Notes: generated by a model from the letters alone, not told the origin. DNA of 64,000 nt from Clavelina lepadiformis (GCF_947623445.1 NC_135247.1:16122501-16186500); one strand, 5' to 3'. Counted from the first letter of the stretch, positions 24,971-49,625 are shown. Numbers and translations: made by a program.

Positions 24971-26306
24971 GTTGTTGGTAAATGAAATTCTAAGTTTTGC
25001 TAATAAGGGTTTACTACCGAGCACGTTATCATTATACACCAATATATACAATTGAGGGTAAAATAGATGACTAAAATTAATGACTAAAATTATCAATTAT
25101 TTTTCCTAGCAATCAAAATTTTGCAACTAGGAATTAATTTGAATGCTATGGTGATCACACCATTTTGTTATCAACATGTTATTCCTATGCACCAGCTCAA
25201 ACAGAACTACTGAGTAGATCTCTTTAGAGCCAGATGCATAGAAGCAAATGAGGATTGGGAGAAAAAGCAATTTCAGGCTTTATTTTTGAACTAAAATTTG
25301 TGCAACCTATACTAGATCTCTTATTCTTAAACTGCTGTGTTTCTCTATTGTCACTAACCATTATTTCGAAGAAATTTGACGAGCTATAAAAGAATTAAAC
25401 TTGGGAACACTAGTATTGTATATATATACATCTATATAATACAAGCTTAATTGATGCAAGGTTATTAGCACCACATTTATCTTGCCCTAAAACTTGTCAT
25501 ATATTTTCTAACTCAAACTTTCATGGAATAAGTTCCATGGGTCAGGTTAGAAAGTTTACTATTTGTATCCGATTTCTCACTGATGCTAACACTGTTCAAT
25601 CTCATTTGCCCCTATATTGAAATATTTTTGTCAAATATTGCACTCACTAGGTAGATAATTATAGTTAAAGCATTTATAATGTTTTGTTAATCTAAATTGG
25701 TAGTCTGTAATCCAAACATTTTATAGGAAGCAGTTATCTGCAAGTTTTGCAAAAATACATTGACAAACATTCCGGTCGGGATCAAGTTTGTATAAAGGTC
25801 ATTCACAAATATGAAAGATCTCTATGTAGAAAAGCTTAAACGCTCTACAACTTTGTAGTAAAGTGCAGCCTGTTCATTTCAAATCATAGGGAGAAGCATG
25901 TACCTGTTCGTGGCAAGATAATGGTTAAGGATAAAATTTGACATGCAGATGCCTAAAGCTATATTTTTTCTTAGTTTATTCTAAATGGACATGTAATTAT
26001 CTATGGGACCTTTCCCTTGCTGATTATAAACACATCACAAAAATAGAAATTGGTAAATTTTACTTTCTTTGACAACAACCATCGCAAGTAGTTAAATATA
26101 TGCAATATACATGGGTAGTTCCTGATTTATATTATCATTTATATTATGTTTATAGTTAAAAACTGTATGACAGTATGAGGCCGACCTTTTTTAAGGATAT
26201 TGTGGCTTCATTGTCAGCTAAAGTTGCTTTTCTTTAAAGCCAACAAAAGTTGAGTCGTACCAGATTTATGCCAATCAACTTCACATTTTATTTTATTATG
26301 ACAGTA

Positions 26307-27099
26307 CAGTCGAATCCGGTTAATTGCATAGTCCATTTGCCAAGCCTTTTTATGCGATTAAACGAATTATGCGTTTATGCGAAAGTGCAAATTCCACTTA
26401 TTTTCTTACTTGACGTGCGAAGCTGGTCACGTGTAAAGACGTCAACACGCAAAACACTAACGTTTATTGTGTATTGCGATCATCCATTCATTCAAGCACG
26501 CAAAAGATGAAAACATGCTTTCTTGCATTTGTGTTTTTAAACGAACAAATGTGGCCATGTCCGCCCCTTCAAACTGTAGTCGTCGGCGAATTGAATGAAG
26601 TACATGCAGAACTTCTTTATTTTTGGTGTTGTCACAGCGATTGCGTCAGCAGAGCTTTCTTTATTGTTTACTTCTTTTTCAACTTGTTTGTTTCGTAAAA
26701 CTTCTTCACAATTACGGCATCATCTTAACGCAACGCTTAAATGAAACTAAAACAGTGCGAATGTTAATGTCTGCGTATTGACAGCCACGTGTTAATGCTT
26801 AAATTGAGCATTGTTGGTTTGATTGTTTCATAACAGAGCGCAGTACAAGTCACAAAGCTTACGCATTGCGTGTGCGCTCCCAGTGCGCGTTGTTTTCAAT
26901 TTTATCTTTTAAAAACTTTTGAATAATCGAATAAATCACCTTCGTTTTTATTCAATTAAGCGGATTATGCAATAAACCGTTATGCAATAAACCGAAGTAT
27001 TATCTTTACAAATGATAGACCATGGTTTGGGACTTGCGCCTTTTATGCGATAAAATGAATTATGTGATTATCCAGAATGCAATTAACCGGATTTGACTG
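26307..27099. mobile_element. pogo/Tigger-like non-autonomous element
   Basis: The left end CAGTCGAATCCGGTTAATTG and the right end, read inverted, CAGTCAAATCCGGTTAATTG match with one difference. TA dinucleotides flank both ends (26305-26306, 27100-27101). Inside, the phrase TTATGC(G/A)ATAAA recurs near both ends. At 793 bp it has no transposase frame. The TA target and CAGT ends fit the Tc1/mariner superfamily, pogo group. Confidence 0.85.
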
Positions 27100-27556
27100 T
27101 ATTTAAGAAATCCAAGGTGACTATTTATGATTATGTTCAGTGCGTGTTTTGAACATATCAGAGATTCAAGTTCATAAGATTGAAGTTAGTTTTACTTTTG
27201 TTACAAACTTTGCAAGGTTTCATTGGAATAACAGTAGAAGCAAAAATTACAGCAACATACGTACTTTCTTTACCATAGTGTCAGTCTGGGTAATAATGTA
27301 ATTTTAATATTGAGACATGCAGGTTTTTTGTGAATAATGGAAATAATTTTCAGTAGGCTATTTTGTGATGTATACTGCCTGGAACTCTGAATGCCAGTGT
27401 CCGGTAAACAGACCAGTTTTTACCCTGCATTTCGCATTCAGTTCTATGTCCATAAACACTGTTTGTTCAAGGCATGTGCATATGTAATATTTAAGTCATT
27501 TTTGTATATTTTTTGTGTAGTCTTGCACATTTACTTCAAGTATGGTAGCATATATG

Positions 27557-27909
27557 CAGGGTTGCCATCAGTCTCAACTCAAAAATAAGGACGACTAGAA
27601 AACGAACGAGGAATACCACCTTAAACAGTGTACAACAAGAGAAAGCAACCAATGTTCCTAAAAAAAAAAAAAAAAAAAAACAAGACACTATCTGCATGTT
27701 CATAATTTTGGTATCTCTTTGGTACAAAATGGTATCGTAAGGTGACAAAATGCCCAAAATAAGGACAAAAGTGCCCATCTCCGCCCTAAAAATAAGGACA
27801 AAAGTGAAAATAAGGACATATCTTAGAAATAAGGACAAACATATTTTCTAAGACACGGACCTTTAAAATAAGGACAAATCTTATAAATAAGGACGGTATG
27901 GCAACCCTG
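27557..27909. mobile_element. 353-bp hAT-like MITE with AATAAGGACA repeats
   Basis: The ends CAGGGTTGCCAT and ATGGCAACCCTG are exact inverted repeats, flanked by perfect CATATATG duplications (27549-27556, 27910-27917). The right half carries about six spaced copies of AATAAGGACA. A run of about 20 A at 27661 lies within. Confidence 0.92.
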
Positions 27910-28106
27910 CATATATGGCTCGATTAGAAACTTTGCCATTTTGGTTGGAGAAATTCCGTACGAGGTAACGATCAAAATAATATGAAAAGCATAGAATTCA
28001 ATTGGCATTGTGCATTTTGCAAACTGTCTCCCTTTGGCAGTTGGTTGCAATTAAACATTTGGTTACATTAAACAGCTTGTCGTTCCATCTGTAGTGTGTG
28101 CTATAC

Positions 28107-28586
28107 CCGGGGTTATCATCTATTTGGCACTAAAAATAAAGACGACTGGAAACAAAGTAAGATTTTCCTACCGAAAAGAAACAAAATGGCAGAGCAATGT
28201 TTTGACCGATATCAAATTGACTTGGGCTATACAGCAATTTGTTAGCCAAGAAAATATTAAATCCTCAATACAGAACTATCTGGCCAGCAATGCTAATCGC
28301 TCTTCTCTTTTGTGTCGTATTTGTAATATCTTTCTTTTATGGTATCACAAAATGTTGGTAGAAAAACACCAGATGTATTACTTTCCCATATCAGTTGATA
28401 GAACCGGATGCCGGAAAAGGAGATGCAAAAACCCTGTATTTAAAATTGTACAGTTTTGTTAAAATTAAGACAAAATAAGGACAAAGTCAAAATTAAGAAT
28501 ATTTATTAGAAGTAAGGGCAATGATATTTTCTAAGATATGGCCCCTGAAAGTAAGGATAAGAAATAAGGACAGTATGGAAGCCCTG
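28107..28586. mobile_element. Diverged relative of the 27557-27909 element
   Basis: The left end CCGGGGTTATCATC leads into AAAAATAAAGACGACTGGAAAC, which parallels AAAAATAAGGACGACTAGAAAAC of the neighbouring element. The right end has AAATAAGGACAGTATGGAAGCCCTG. No convincing target duplication remains, so the boundaries are approximate. Confidence 0.7.
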
Positions 28587-29747
28587 GTGATACCACCTAA
28601 ACAGCGAGTTTTATCATACTTTAATGTGACAGTACCACTCACTATTAGATCCCTTTTTCTAAGCCCGAACAATGGCATGCAGCGTAACCATTTGAAAAAA
28701 ATATGGCAATTTGTATAAAATATAAAAAAATGTAACCATCGATAAAAGATGTAAGAATTATTACCCACAAGAATTAATATCAAGGGCACATGTGTTTGCC
28801 ATCATTGGTTGGTTAATGGTTTATTTTTTATATTTATATAGTAGAAATTTTTCCACAAATTTTATGAAAATTTTAATATAGTTTCACAATTACCTCAGTT
28901 TAGTAATGCACTGGAAAGTTTATTAAATTGTAGTGTGATAAACACAGCAAGCGAACGGCAAAAATTGGTCATAAGCTTTTTCTCCTAACTGTTTCCTGCA
29001 TGAGAAATTGGAAAAGAGTATTCATACATGCAAGAGTAGGAGTAGTAGGACAAAAGTGTATGCGATTATAAGGTAAGGCTTGGTCAATTGTATGATTAAA
29101 ACATTTTTAATATAGGAATTATTTTCTCCTTGCGAAAGTCTTGCAATTGCTTGGTTTCTGCTATCTTTGTGTCATATGTGACTAAAGCAATAGAAATCTT
29201 GATTTATTTTTGCTACAAAAAATCTACTACACTACACTTATATAAGACGCTTAGTCGTATACCCTGGTATTGCCCACACTTACCCAAGTTCACAAAACCC
29301 TGTGTTAAGGGGATCAACACAGTTAACCACCTAGTTAGCGTAGCAAAACAAATAATATATGTTAGGCGATGAAAAAATGAGCATTATTATGAGACAGCAA
29401 GCAAGCAAGAAAAAATAACCATAACTTTTTTCATCTTTAAATATCACTATGTAGAATACTGTTTGCCCAGAATATCGTTTAGCGTTGTGTGGACTCTTCT
29501 GGTCATCACCACGACATTATTTATATTCACCTACAGGAAACATTAGGTAGCAAATGAAATGGTAAATGATGGCAATGGTTAATACAAGTAGAAAGAGTTT
29601 GGACTTGATGACTACTCAAACAGCACAGGAGGTGATACAGAAACTCATGAAATGATGGGTTTTTGTTCGATAATTAGAAATTTTTTGGTTCAGTTTTTAG
29701 GCAAGTTATTTAAAAATGCCCGATTTCCATCCATTCACTGTAATGTA

Positions 29748-30697
29748 CAGTGAGACCTCGTTAATCCAGACCCCGATGAACCGGAATCCCCGCTATCCGA
29801 CACAAAACTGCCGGGAACGGATTTCTTCCTATGCATTTTACCCCTTTAATCCGGAAACCCCGCTGTCCGACTCCGACACAAAAGTTTTGGAACAAATGTG
29901 CTAAATCAATAGCAATAAAATCCGATAACCGGATTATTAACAGTTAAGCGAAAATGATTCACGATTGTCCTAATACAGTAGCCTATGTAGTTAGTTGACG
30001 AAACAATAGCCGATTATCTACGCATAATAACGTTGCGGTCAATTACGTTGCATTGCATAATAACGTTGTAGCAGGGGTGACGGACCTATTCGTTGTGGCA
30101 AGCCACTTTGTCAGTTACAGCTGAATAAGCCGCACAGCTTTTTAGTCATACTATGAAATATTGTACAGTATTTCAGAAACGAAAAAATAAATTGTTCATC
30201 AACACTAACAAACAACGCTTCCGCGATCGCAAAAAAATACGTACAGTACATCGGTTGAGTGCGGCAATCTATTGAAGACATACTACTGCAACTCAATTGT
30301 GCTATCAGCTTTTGATATCGCATTGCGCAAAGATTAGAAACAGGTCAAAGAAAGTTCAAGACTGTTGGTCCCGCCGGAATGCTTCGCAATGCAAGAGCGG
30401 TTGTCAAACCGACTTGCGACCGCATGTTGGTCACTTCTGGCTTACAGCATTCGTCTTAAATACGGTGGTTCTGGGGTTCGACACTGGGTTGGTTCATACA
30501 AAAAATATAATTTTATTTTAGTTGCTGTCCAACCAGAAACTCGGTACTTAGAATTGGAGTAAGGTGCATACTGCGTTTTGAACACGGTGCTGCATTTGCA
30601 AGATTGATTGATTTTTTACTTTCCGATAATCCGGATACCCCGCTAAACCGACATTTTTTGACGAAACGAAGTGGTCCGGATTAACGAGGTCTCACTG
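29748..30697. mobile_element. 950-bp pogo/Tigger-like non-autonomous element
   Basis: The left terminus CAGTGAGACCTCGTTAATCC is repeated inverted at the right terminus, extending to about 25 bp with one mismatch. TA flanks at 29746-29747 and 30698-30699. Sub-terminal phrases with TCCGGA and CCCCGCT recur at both ends. Short frames inside show no transposase motifs. Confidence 0.9.
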
Positions 30698-33600
30698 TAT
30701 ATAGTACCGCAATTTAGTTTTTTTTTAAATAAAAATGACCTTTGAAATAAAACACTTAGTGAATTGGTATGCCGTATGCTTGAGACTGCAGAAAGGTGTC
30801 AATGATAAAAAAGATTAAAAAAAAATTCTAGCTGATTCAGATTTCAAAATATTTAGCATACCTCGTACAACAGAAAATCTGCCACGCAGACTCTGAGATT
30901 GGAAAAATGCTTGCGTTATTTACTTTTCCAACTGTTTTCATTGTTAATATATGTTCTCCCTGTTAAAATGCACTGTTTTATGTCGAAACGCTGTGATCCT
31001 AAACCGTGTGGCTCTTATGATTAATGGAGTGAGACTTCAATCTTATTTCTGTAGGAATGTGATACGCGATGCTAAAGTGGTTATTTCGGAGGGTCCTTCA
31101 AGTACAAATATTTACAATGCAGAAAGAGTTATGTCAGTATGTTGTTGTACTTAATTTAATGTACAGTATACCAGAATATAGCAGGAGAGAAAAGAAGGCG
31201 TCACAAAGATAATGTGCTATGTATCATGATCCAATTCATGCCAAAATGAAACTAGAATTACAAGTATTTATATACAAGCAGTAAAAGTATTGATGCTCCT
31301 GTATGTAATTGTATGGTTTATTGACATGAATTCTATACCTATACATGAATGTGGTTGTAAATTTATTTCACAGTACTGTATAATATAGCCTATATATATA
31401 TGTTAAACCTGTTTGAAATAGTCATTAACATGTGGTTTATTTGATGTCTTAGTAACGTGGAGACAGTTAACAAAAGCAGCTTATTATGCAAGGTTAAATG
31501 CTCAGCCTAAATCAACGGTGTATCTGACCATTAGGTAAATATAGGCCATCAGCCTGTTATGCGATTACTTATATGGTTAGCCATGTGATTAGGCAATAAA
31601 TAGTTACTCTATTACTTTTAAGTTTATTATGTTGAAGTTGAAATGAAAATATAAATTGCTGCAGAAATATTAGTAATAGTGTAATAAGTAATTATATACT
31701 TATGTTATACCAAAAGTACTGACCATTGGTTTCTGAATGGAATTAGCCCAACAATTGACTGTTTTTAAGAGCAGTTGAATGCCGTTGAAGTAGGGAAAAG
31801 CCGATTTTGTTGAGTACATACTTTATTCATGCATGTCAGGTGACACAAGATAAAAATCTTGAGTCCAGTTTTGCATTGCACCTGTTGGTCAGTTACGATC
31901 ATGTTTATGACTATTATGTATGCTAGGTATTACTAATGTATCGGCTATTTGTGTTAATAAACAATTAATAATTATGAAACCTGAAACCAGATTTTTACAG
32001 TCACCAGCCATTGTGTAATGTTGTGATTAATAATCACTACAAATTATTCACAGATCTGTGCAACTTTACATGAGCTAAGCACTTGTAATCTGCTGTGGAA
32101 TTAGGGTTTGCTTAGTAGAATATTGTAGTAAGCAATTAATTTTGTGCACCACTCAGGTTGTTATGCGGTAATGTTGGAATTTGTCTGTAGACTTTGGCTG
32201 ATAACTCATGTGTTTACTGTAACCCTACTAACTATTTACCGAAGCAGCAACCTATCTCAATCTTATTGCTGGGATTCAAATAGTCATACTTTTTTATGAA
32301 CAATTTTTTCGCCATATGTAATTACGTTATCATTAATTCATATTTTTGTTTTTTTGCAACGTTTGGTAAAACTTAATCCAGTTTGAGTTCATCTAGGAAC
32401 CAGATTTACTTCATAGGTTAATTTATGGTAATATCATGATTGTTGCAACAACATTGGGCACTTGTTTAATATTTCCCTGTCAACAAATGCTCTGATTAAA
32501 TGTGAATTTGTAAAATCTTGCACCTGATTCTCCAGCAGTGATTGCGTTTATGTGCTAAGTATTAACATCTTTTGTGGGTTATATAATATGATGTTTTCAG
32601 AATTTGAAGCATGTGTAATGATTATGGTCTCATCTCATACTTGTAATAAAACATGTGTTACAAGCACCACCACTTTTTCATGGTCCCAGATTATCGAGCA
32701 TTTTAATGTGAACTGTCTCGAAGAATTGGCTGAATCTTGAAGTCAATAGCTAGGCACAGTGCAAGTTTATTATGGCTGAAATCATCTCCATATGCATATA
32801 CAGTATATATAGAATATTTGTAAACACTGTTTAACGTACCATTGTTAAACAGATTGTTATAAGCTTAAGTTGTAGCACTGCAAAATGTTTGAACTCTAAG
32901 CCTCAGTGTATTGCCTGGGCTTATTTAATTTGCAAAATTTATATTTATATTTTTTCCTATTCACAAGCTTATAATTGTCATATTTTGATAGTGAAAAAGC
33001 ACGTTTTTATTCTTTATCCAGATATTTTATGTAGGATCTAACTGTCTTGAAGGTTAAATTGTAGCTGTGAGTGACAGACACATCATGTGTTAGGCTGGCT
33101 TGCCACATGTTCGAATCACTTTCAAACTTCTTATTGGAGTGAGTAGGCAGAGAGGTTTTTGTCTGAAGTCATTTCTGTGAAGATCAATTATCCAAACTAG
33201 AAAGTCTTTCCTAAAAAAAATCAAGGCCGAGTTGCCGAAACCACCAATAAATATTCCGTTGTGATTACTGTTCATGGGGCAAAGACCACTTTTACCTTCG
33301 ACCAGATTTTGGTAGGTTGCTTTAATCATTATTTCTTGGTTGCATGTTGTTTGTGTGACATGCATAGAAAAACGTTTTGAGTTTATTGTCCGGTCTAGTA
33401 TTAAAAATTATTTTTGTGGTATGTTTAGTTTTGTACTCTTAGTCTCTTACACACTTTTTCACCCAAGAGTAGATAAAAACATAATTGCATTACTGAGAGA
33501 TTAGGTTAAACTCAAAGGATTTTGAAAATTGGGGCTAAAGTTACTACTCTTTCTACCATTGTGTATATTGGTATGCGTGCTTTGTGTATTTACAGCACAT

Positions 33601-34439
33601 AATCATGAAGCATGGTTGTAATAACTGTTTTAAAGATTCGAATAGGAGTTCGTATTGCTCTTCAAGTAATTCTTTCTTACTGATTGGCATATGTGAATTT
33701 ATTCTGTAATTTGTGTTTAGATTTCTCAAAGTTGAACTCATACAATACAACTGCTTTTACAAACCCAGTTGCACATCGGCACTGACCCTATGTTCAATTT
33801 TGAGAAATAGTTTGGTTTTTATTGAAATAGTATACCAATCAGTTAGAATTTATATTATATGCTATTTATCATGTTGTATAAGCAAATTCATTTAGTGGTC
33901 GTAAGTGATATTGACCACCAAAATTTCCATCAAATACCAGTTGCTGAAAGTTAGATCAAATTCCATCAAATTAGAAATATACACGTCCAAGTAGAAGCTT
34001 TAAGCTTCCACTTTTACAGAAGATTGGCATAAAAAATCATTAATATTACACTAATTCAATCCTGGGATAAGAACAGGGTGAAAACTCATAGAGTTGACTT
34101 CACTTTGAAGCAACTTTCCCAGTTCCCGCGAGCAATTATATATGAATATATATATTTCACTAATTCAAGTAACTTCGGATAAATTATGTTTCAGATAACA
34201 AGTTATGTAATTGGTTACTTCAACTTTTAGTTAACAAGCCTCTACTGCTTGTTATTGTTCGTTTTGGCATTGCTTTGTCACAGAAGTGTCACCTTAGCTA
34301 GTTTCGTATGTTCCTAAAACAATCAATGATATCAGATATTTACACTTTTCTGTGTTAGCACTTACTGTTTAAATGGCATTGTTATGCTTGGTCTAACCTG
34401 CTACATTTCATATTTTTATGATGTCTAACCATTGTTTTT

Positions 34440-34467
34440 TGTCCAGGTGTGCACATAACTAAGTAGC
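34440..34467 (+). promoter_or_regulatory. Splice acceptor and 5' UTR ahead of the GNAS coding start
   Basis: TTTTTTGTCCAG at 34435-34446 is a strong acceptor, then about 21 bases with in-frame stops (TAA, TAG) lead to the start codon. An upstream non-coding exon or a trans-spliced leader must supply the 5' end. Confidence 0.55.
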
Positions 34468-45514
<11,047 letters not shown>

Positions 45515-47273
45515 CCGAATAAGCGAAGAACAATCATTATTGTGATGTGGCCGGTGCTGCCTCTGCGCGTTCGACCCGTAACAATCGTTCGTTTGCGCGC
45601 ATCGAGGAGCGTAACGGGCTCGGGTCGGCTTCGTCACGTGATTTTCGGGACCTTTTTTGGCGTCACGTGACACCCAACTGGTACCGGGCGCCGTGTAGTA
45701 AGGCATTGATAACGTAGGTTTGCTGCCCAAACGCGCGGCACAGTTCACCCTTTTCTTTCTCACTGTTTTTTAAAATTGGCGGCCGATTTTTAAGTTGTCG
45801 CCGCAACTGGAGCCTTGCAATGCCGCCGCACAAGGCCCGACAAGCTCGATATAAGTTTGTTTAAAGTTTTTGTTGTTTCATTCTGTTGCGCCGCATTGTG
45901 TGTCGTATTGGGGTATTTTTGTCTTACCCCATTTTTCGATCCCGTTCAAGACAAAAAAATCGGCCGAACGCAGCCGTGAATTTGTAATAGGTCGCTAATG
46001 ATATTATTCTATGACATTTCTGTATTTATTTGCTACGAGGCGCACTCGCTACCCCATTCCTTCCTTTCTGTTCGTACGATCGAAATCCACGTTTCTCTGC
46101 TCTGTATCATCATCTGGTGGTTGGAAAAAATACGATTTACGGCGATTTTTTTTTCTAAACTTTTGCTGCACTTTCCGTACGGTATTACGTTTCTTAATCG
46201 TGTTCAGTATATAAGGAAATGAGTCCCGTTTTGTTTTGGATGTTTCTAGTTCTCCAGTGCATAAATCTTTTCAACAATTGGGTCCCGAACGCCTGTCACG
46301 ACCAACTATGAAATGAAAAATTTTGCGTTAATTAGAATTGTATACCATCGCTTAATATTATTGTTGTTATATTATTATTCTTATTGTTTTTCGTTTCTAT
46401 CCGATACGAAGGTTCTCTATCTCGCTTTTCTTTCAAACGATGAAATGGAGACAAAACCGTGGATGGACATACTTTTCACTGCACAACGAGTCCTTCACCT
46501 AGCGATAGCATCTCCCTTTTAGTAATGTTACAGTCGTGTGCTATTTGTTCAATGTTCCGCACTCTGTATGGTTAAGCTCCCAGAAAACAGTATAAAAGCA
46601 TTCTCCGGCCCAAGTAGTAACTGAACAAATCAATGAGCATCTTTTTAAATCGGTGACCGCATTCATGACGCAAACGAGATCAAACCGGACCATACCGGTA
46701 AGCCAACGATCAATTTGACATTTTGGAGCGGTCTTGGTCAAAGGATTTTGCAACTGCTGAATTTTCCTCAGTTTCAATATTTGTTGGGCTTGTTTTCACA
46801 ATGGTCGGTGATATTATTATGCAGTGGTCGCGTACCAACGGTGTGTTTGCCAACGCAAAAGCATATGCGCAAAGCCTTCATAGTGATTTATGCTATCTAA
46901 GAGTCCTTTATATTGTATGTAGGGTTCGAAAGATATTGTTGGCGATAAATAGTAAAAAGTTCTGACCAAATATTGTTGTGCTTTTTTACCCATGAATTTT
47001 CAGCGGGTCAGATGCGCATAGAACGTCGGTGACTATGGAGACGTCGACAACACTAAAAAGATCATAAACTATAATTATATAAGTAAAGGGTTTCCAATTA
47101 AGTTCTAGAATTTTTAGTTAAGTTCTTCCTATGTCTAGAGGATATCGGGTTATAGTTGGTGAAACCGCTATGGCAATTAGATTTAGTGAACCATTTCGTA
47201 AATGTTTTGGGTTTAAGAAAATTTCTCCACATTTTTACAACAACCACTTTTTTGACCACTCAGTAGTATTCAC
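45515..47273. other. GNAS 3' flank
   Basis: The first 350 bases are relatively CpG-rich and probably 3' UTR. No canonical polyadenylation signal was evident. Short frames here have no recognisable domain. Confidence 0.4.
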
Positions 47274-47281
47274 TTTCTTTT

Positions 47282-47582
47282 CAATGTTGTAGTGACTCGA
47301 GTCACGTTTTTAAATGACTTGACTTCACTCGACTCTCGGAAAGTAACTTGACCAAGTCATTAAATCTTAGTTGTTGGTTTATTGACCAACTGAATTACAG
47401 ACATTTGATTTCATTGCGAACGATCGGTTAAAGGTATAGCCAATGACATGACTTGATTTGACTTGCATTATATCTTGACTTGACTTGACTTGATCCAATC
47501 AGTAATTTGACTCGACTTAACTTAAGTCAACTTCGCAAATGACTTGACTCGAGTCTTAAAAAATGACTTGGTTACAGCACTG
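47282..47582. mobile_element. 301-bp hAT-like MITE rich in GACTTGACT repeats
   Basis: The left end CAATGTTGTAGTGACTCGAG and the inverted right end CAGTGCTGTAACCAAGTC agree at most positions. The flanks TTTCTTTT (47274-47281) and TTTCTTAC (47583-47590) look like an 8-bp duplication with two changes. The interior is full of degenerate GACTTGACTCGAGTC units. Confidence 0.75.
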
Positions 47583-47601
47583 TTTCTTACACACCCCAAA
47601 G

Positions 47602-48823
47602 CAGTGGTTATCAACCTTTTTAGCAAGTTACAGATTAATACAACCTACGCTTTTTTGCGGCAAGCTTACATTACAGAAACAAAAAGCTTTTAAACCACTT
47701 CGTAATGTATTTTCATTCTAAATCTTATGCTTTCTTAGCAATGACGCGCCCCAGTGATAAAACCCACACTGCGATAAATAGTTGGTAATACGGTAACAGG
47801 CTTTTTATCTTTTATTTCTCGCCATTTACTGTGAGGAGTGAAAAATGGTTCTAATCTTATTGTTGCGTAATATAACAAGGAACCTGTTCATCAACAAACA
47901 GGAAAGAAGTGGCAAAGCTTCGAGAGCTTCATTCGTGAAGGGTGTAAATTTTAGCAACTGCCATAACGATGGAAGATTAGCACGACCACCGAATCTATCA
48001 AAAGTGCTTAGGTTGACGATGACAGAAAGGATCAACTGGAAACAAGCGAAAAGAAAGACATTAAGCATAACCACAAAATATGCATGGCGATATCTATATT
48101 TCATTCGAACGGAAAACATGCTAAAAGCAGAGTCGTAGTCAAGTCATTTACCGTTAAAGACTTTAGTCAAGTCTTTTGGCATAAGTGACTCGAATTATTT
48201 CGTAAATATTGATTAATTGATAATAATTAATCGAAAGCAAAACGACAATTTTGTCAACCAGAAACGTTTAGGTTTGTTACAAAATTTGGTTGCACAGTAC
48301 ACGTTCGTAAACAAGTAAATGCATTTTAGTTAGATAATGTTTTCGGACCAATAAATAGAGATTTGACTCAAGTCAAGCCATTGATGTACTTTTTTATAAA
48401 GGGACTCGTCAAGTCTTTGGAAAAAGTGATTTAATTCGTTTCGACTCTGGCTAACAGGAAGTTGCAGATGTGCTAAAGAATGGTCAAAATAAAACCCTGT
48501 CCAAGCTTCACAATGCATTGTTATTTAAAAGTAACCTTTTGTTGATGAAGTAGAAACTGGAACATAGGCCTACTGGCGGCAAGTCAAAGGAATAAATGAA
48601 AAACTGAACTGCGTGTAAAGTTTGGCGTTTTGCACAAGGTGTGCTTTCCGCAACATTAATATCATGCAACGAACCGAAATCCGAAGTATTTTTCTTTTAA
48701 TTCGTGAAAACCCGGTTGGTCTACGAGTTTTCAAGTAATATGCACTGCAACACACTTATTCCTACAAACAACATGGAAGAAACAGGATTAAAACGTTCAT
48801 GAGACACAGGTTGAGAACCGCTA
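47602..48823. mobile_element. 1.2-kb hAT-like element next to the preceding MITE
   Basis: The left end CAGTGGTTATCAACC pairs with the right end GGTTGAGAACCGCTA, the same terminal family as 16020-16585. The candidate duplications CCCCAAAG (47594-47601) and ACCTAAAG (48824-48831) differ at two bases. It holds a second GACTTGAC-type repeat block (about 48134-48450). The frames near 47830-48138 are on both strands and unrecognised. Confidence 0.65.
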
Positions 48824-48831
48824 ACCTAAAG

Positions 48832-49419
48832 ATAAGTCAGCAAATTGAAATGATTAATTATTATGGTTCCGTCGTAACAGTGTGTTTCGTGCGAAAATGG
48901 AATATGATATTCACCATAAGTCATCTTAATCTCTCTCATCAGCTGTGTCACTACAGTGAAAGAAAATGTTAAACAAGAATTTTATAAATTGCTTCTTTTA
49001 CAAATTTGAGTTTCACCAAAAGTAACTTTCAGTGTCTTCTTTAAAAGTCCTCTTATTAAAAACCTGCGTCAATAAAAATCAAAAATACACTGATGTCATT
49101 GTCATAATACACTATTTCTGGATCTAACGACAAAAAGTCTAAGCAAGTCACGCGTTCTTAGGGAGAGTTTATTTTTTGGAAAACTACATTATTTAAAAGA
49201 AAAATGCTGATTTGGTCCTTTTCAAAAAAAACTTTGCTAACTAAAGCAAATTTTATGTTTTGAAAATTTAAGAACTACAACTCGATAACAAAATTTGTTA
49301 AGCAATAATAAATTTGCTTCAACCATGAAAAAACTATTCACTTGACTAGACAGTCTAATTTACAAATTTGGTAGTAAAGCAGCTTCTTATAAACAGTGAG
49401 TGAATTATACTAGTAACCA
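48832..49419. other. Intergenic sequence
   Basis: AT-rich and nothing recognisable. Confidence 0.4.
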
Positions 49420-49427
49420 GCCTATAC

Positions 49428-49617
49428 CAGAGGTGGGCAAACTGCTGCCCGCCGACATGTTTTTAGTGGCTCTTCTAGCTGAATAGCAACATCCATTATT
49501 GTTCATTATCCAAGCATTGTTTACCGTATTTTTATTGACACTACAGATTTTGCGGCTCGCTGGAGCTTGTAGTTTTCCGCAAGTGACTCCGTCATTGAAC
49601 ACGTTTGCCCACCCCTG
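49428..49617. mobile_element. 190-bp hAT-like MITE
   Basis: Inverted ends CAGAGGTGGGCAAAC and GTTTGCCCACCCCTG (one mismatch). The flanks GCCTATAC (49420-49427) and TCCTATAC (49618-49625) agree at seven of eight positions. Confidence 0.87.
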
Positions 49618-49625
49618 TCCTATAC

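Larger units (their letters stand above)
17605..34439. other. 17-kb region without recognised coding genes
   Basis: AT-rich sequence between the TP53INP stop and the first GNAS coding exon. It holds five readable DNA transposons (24816-24970, 26307-27099, 27557-27909, 28107-28586, 29748-30697). A GC-richer patch near 22530-22570 has an ATGGCGG YY1-type motif. Open frames here are short, with no recognisable domains. It may contain the GNAS promoter and a non-coding first exon, since the coding exon is preceded by a splice acceptor. Confidence 0.5.

Noticed and set aside
30297..30562. Short plus-strand frames inside the pogo-like element
   Set aside because: There is no DDD catalytic pattern or DNA-binding domain, and the element is too short to be autonomous.
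47826..48138. 97-codon open frames on both strands inside the 1.2-kb hAT-like element
   Set aside because: Neither shows hAT transposase motifs (dimerisation domain, BED finger). Overlapping open frames on both strands suggest chance.
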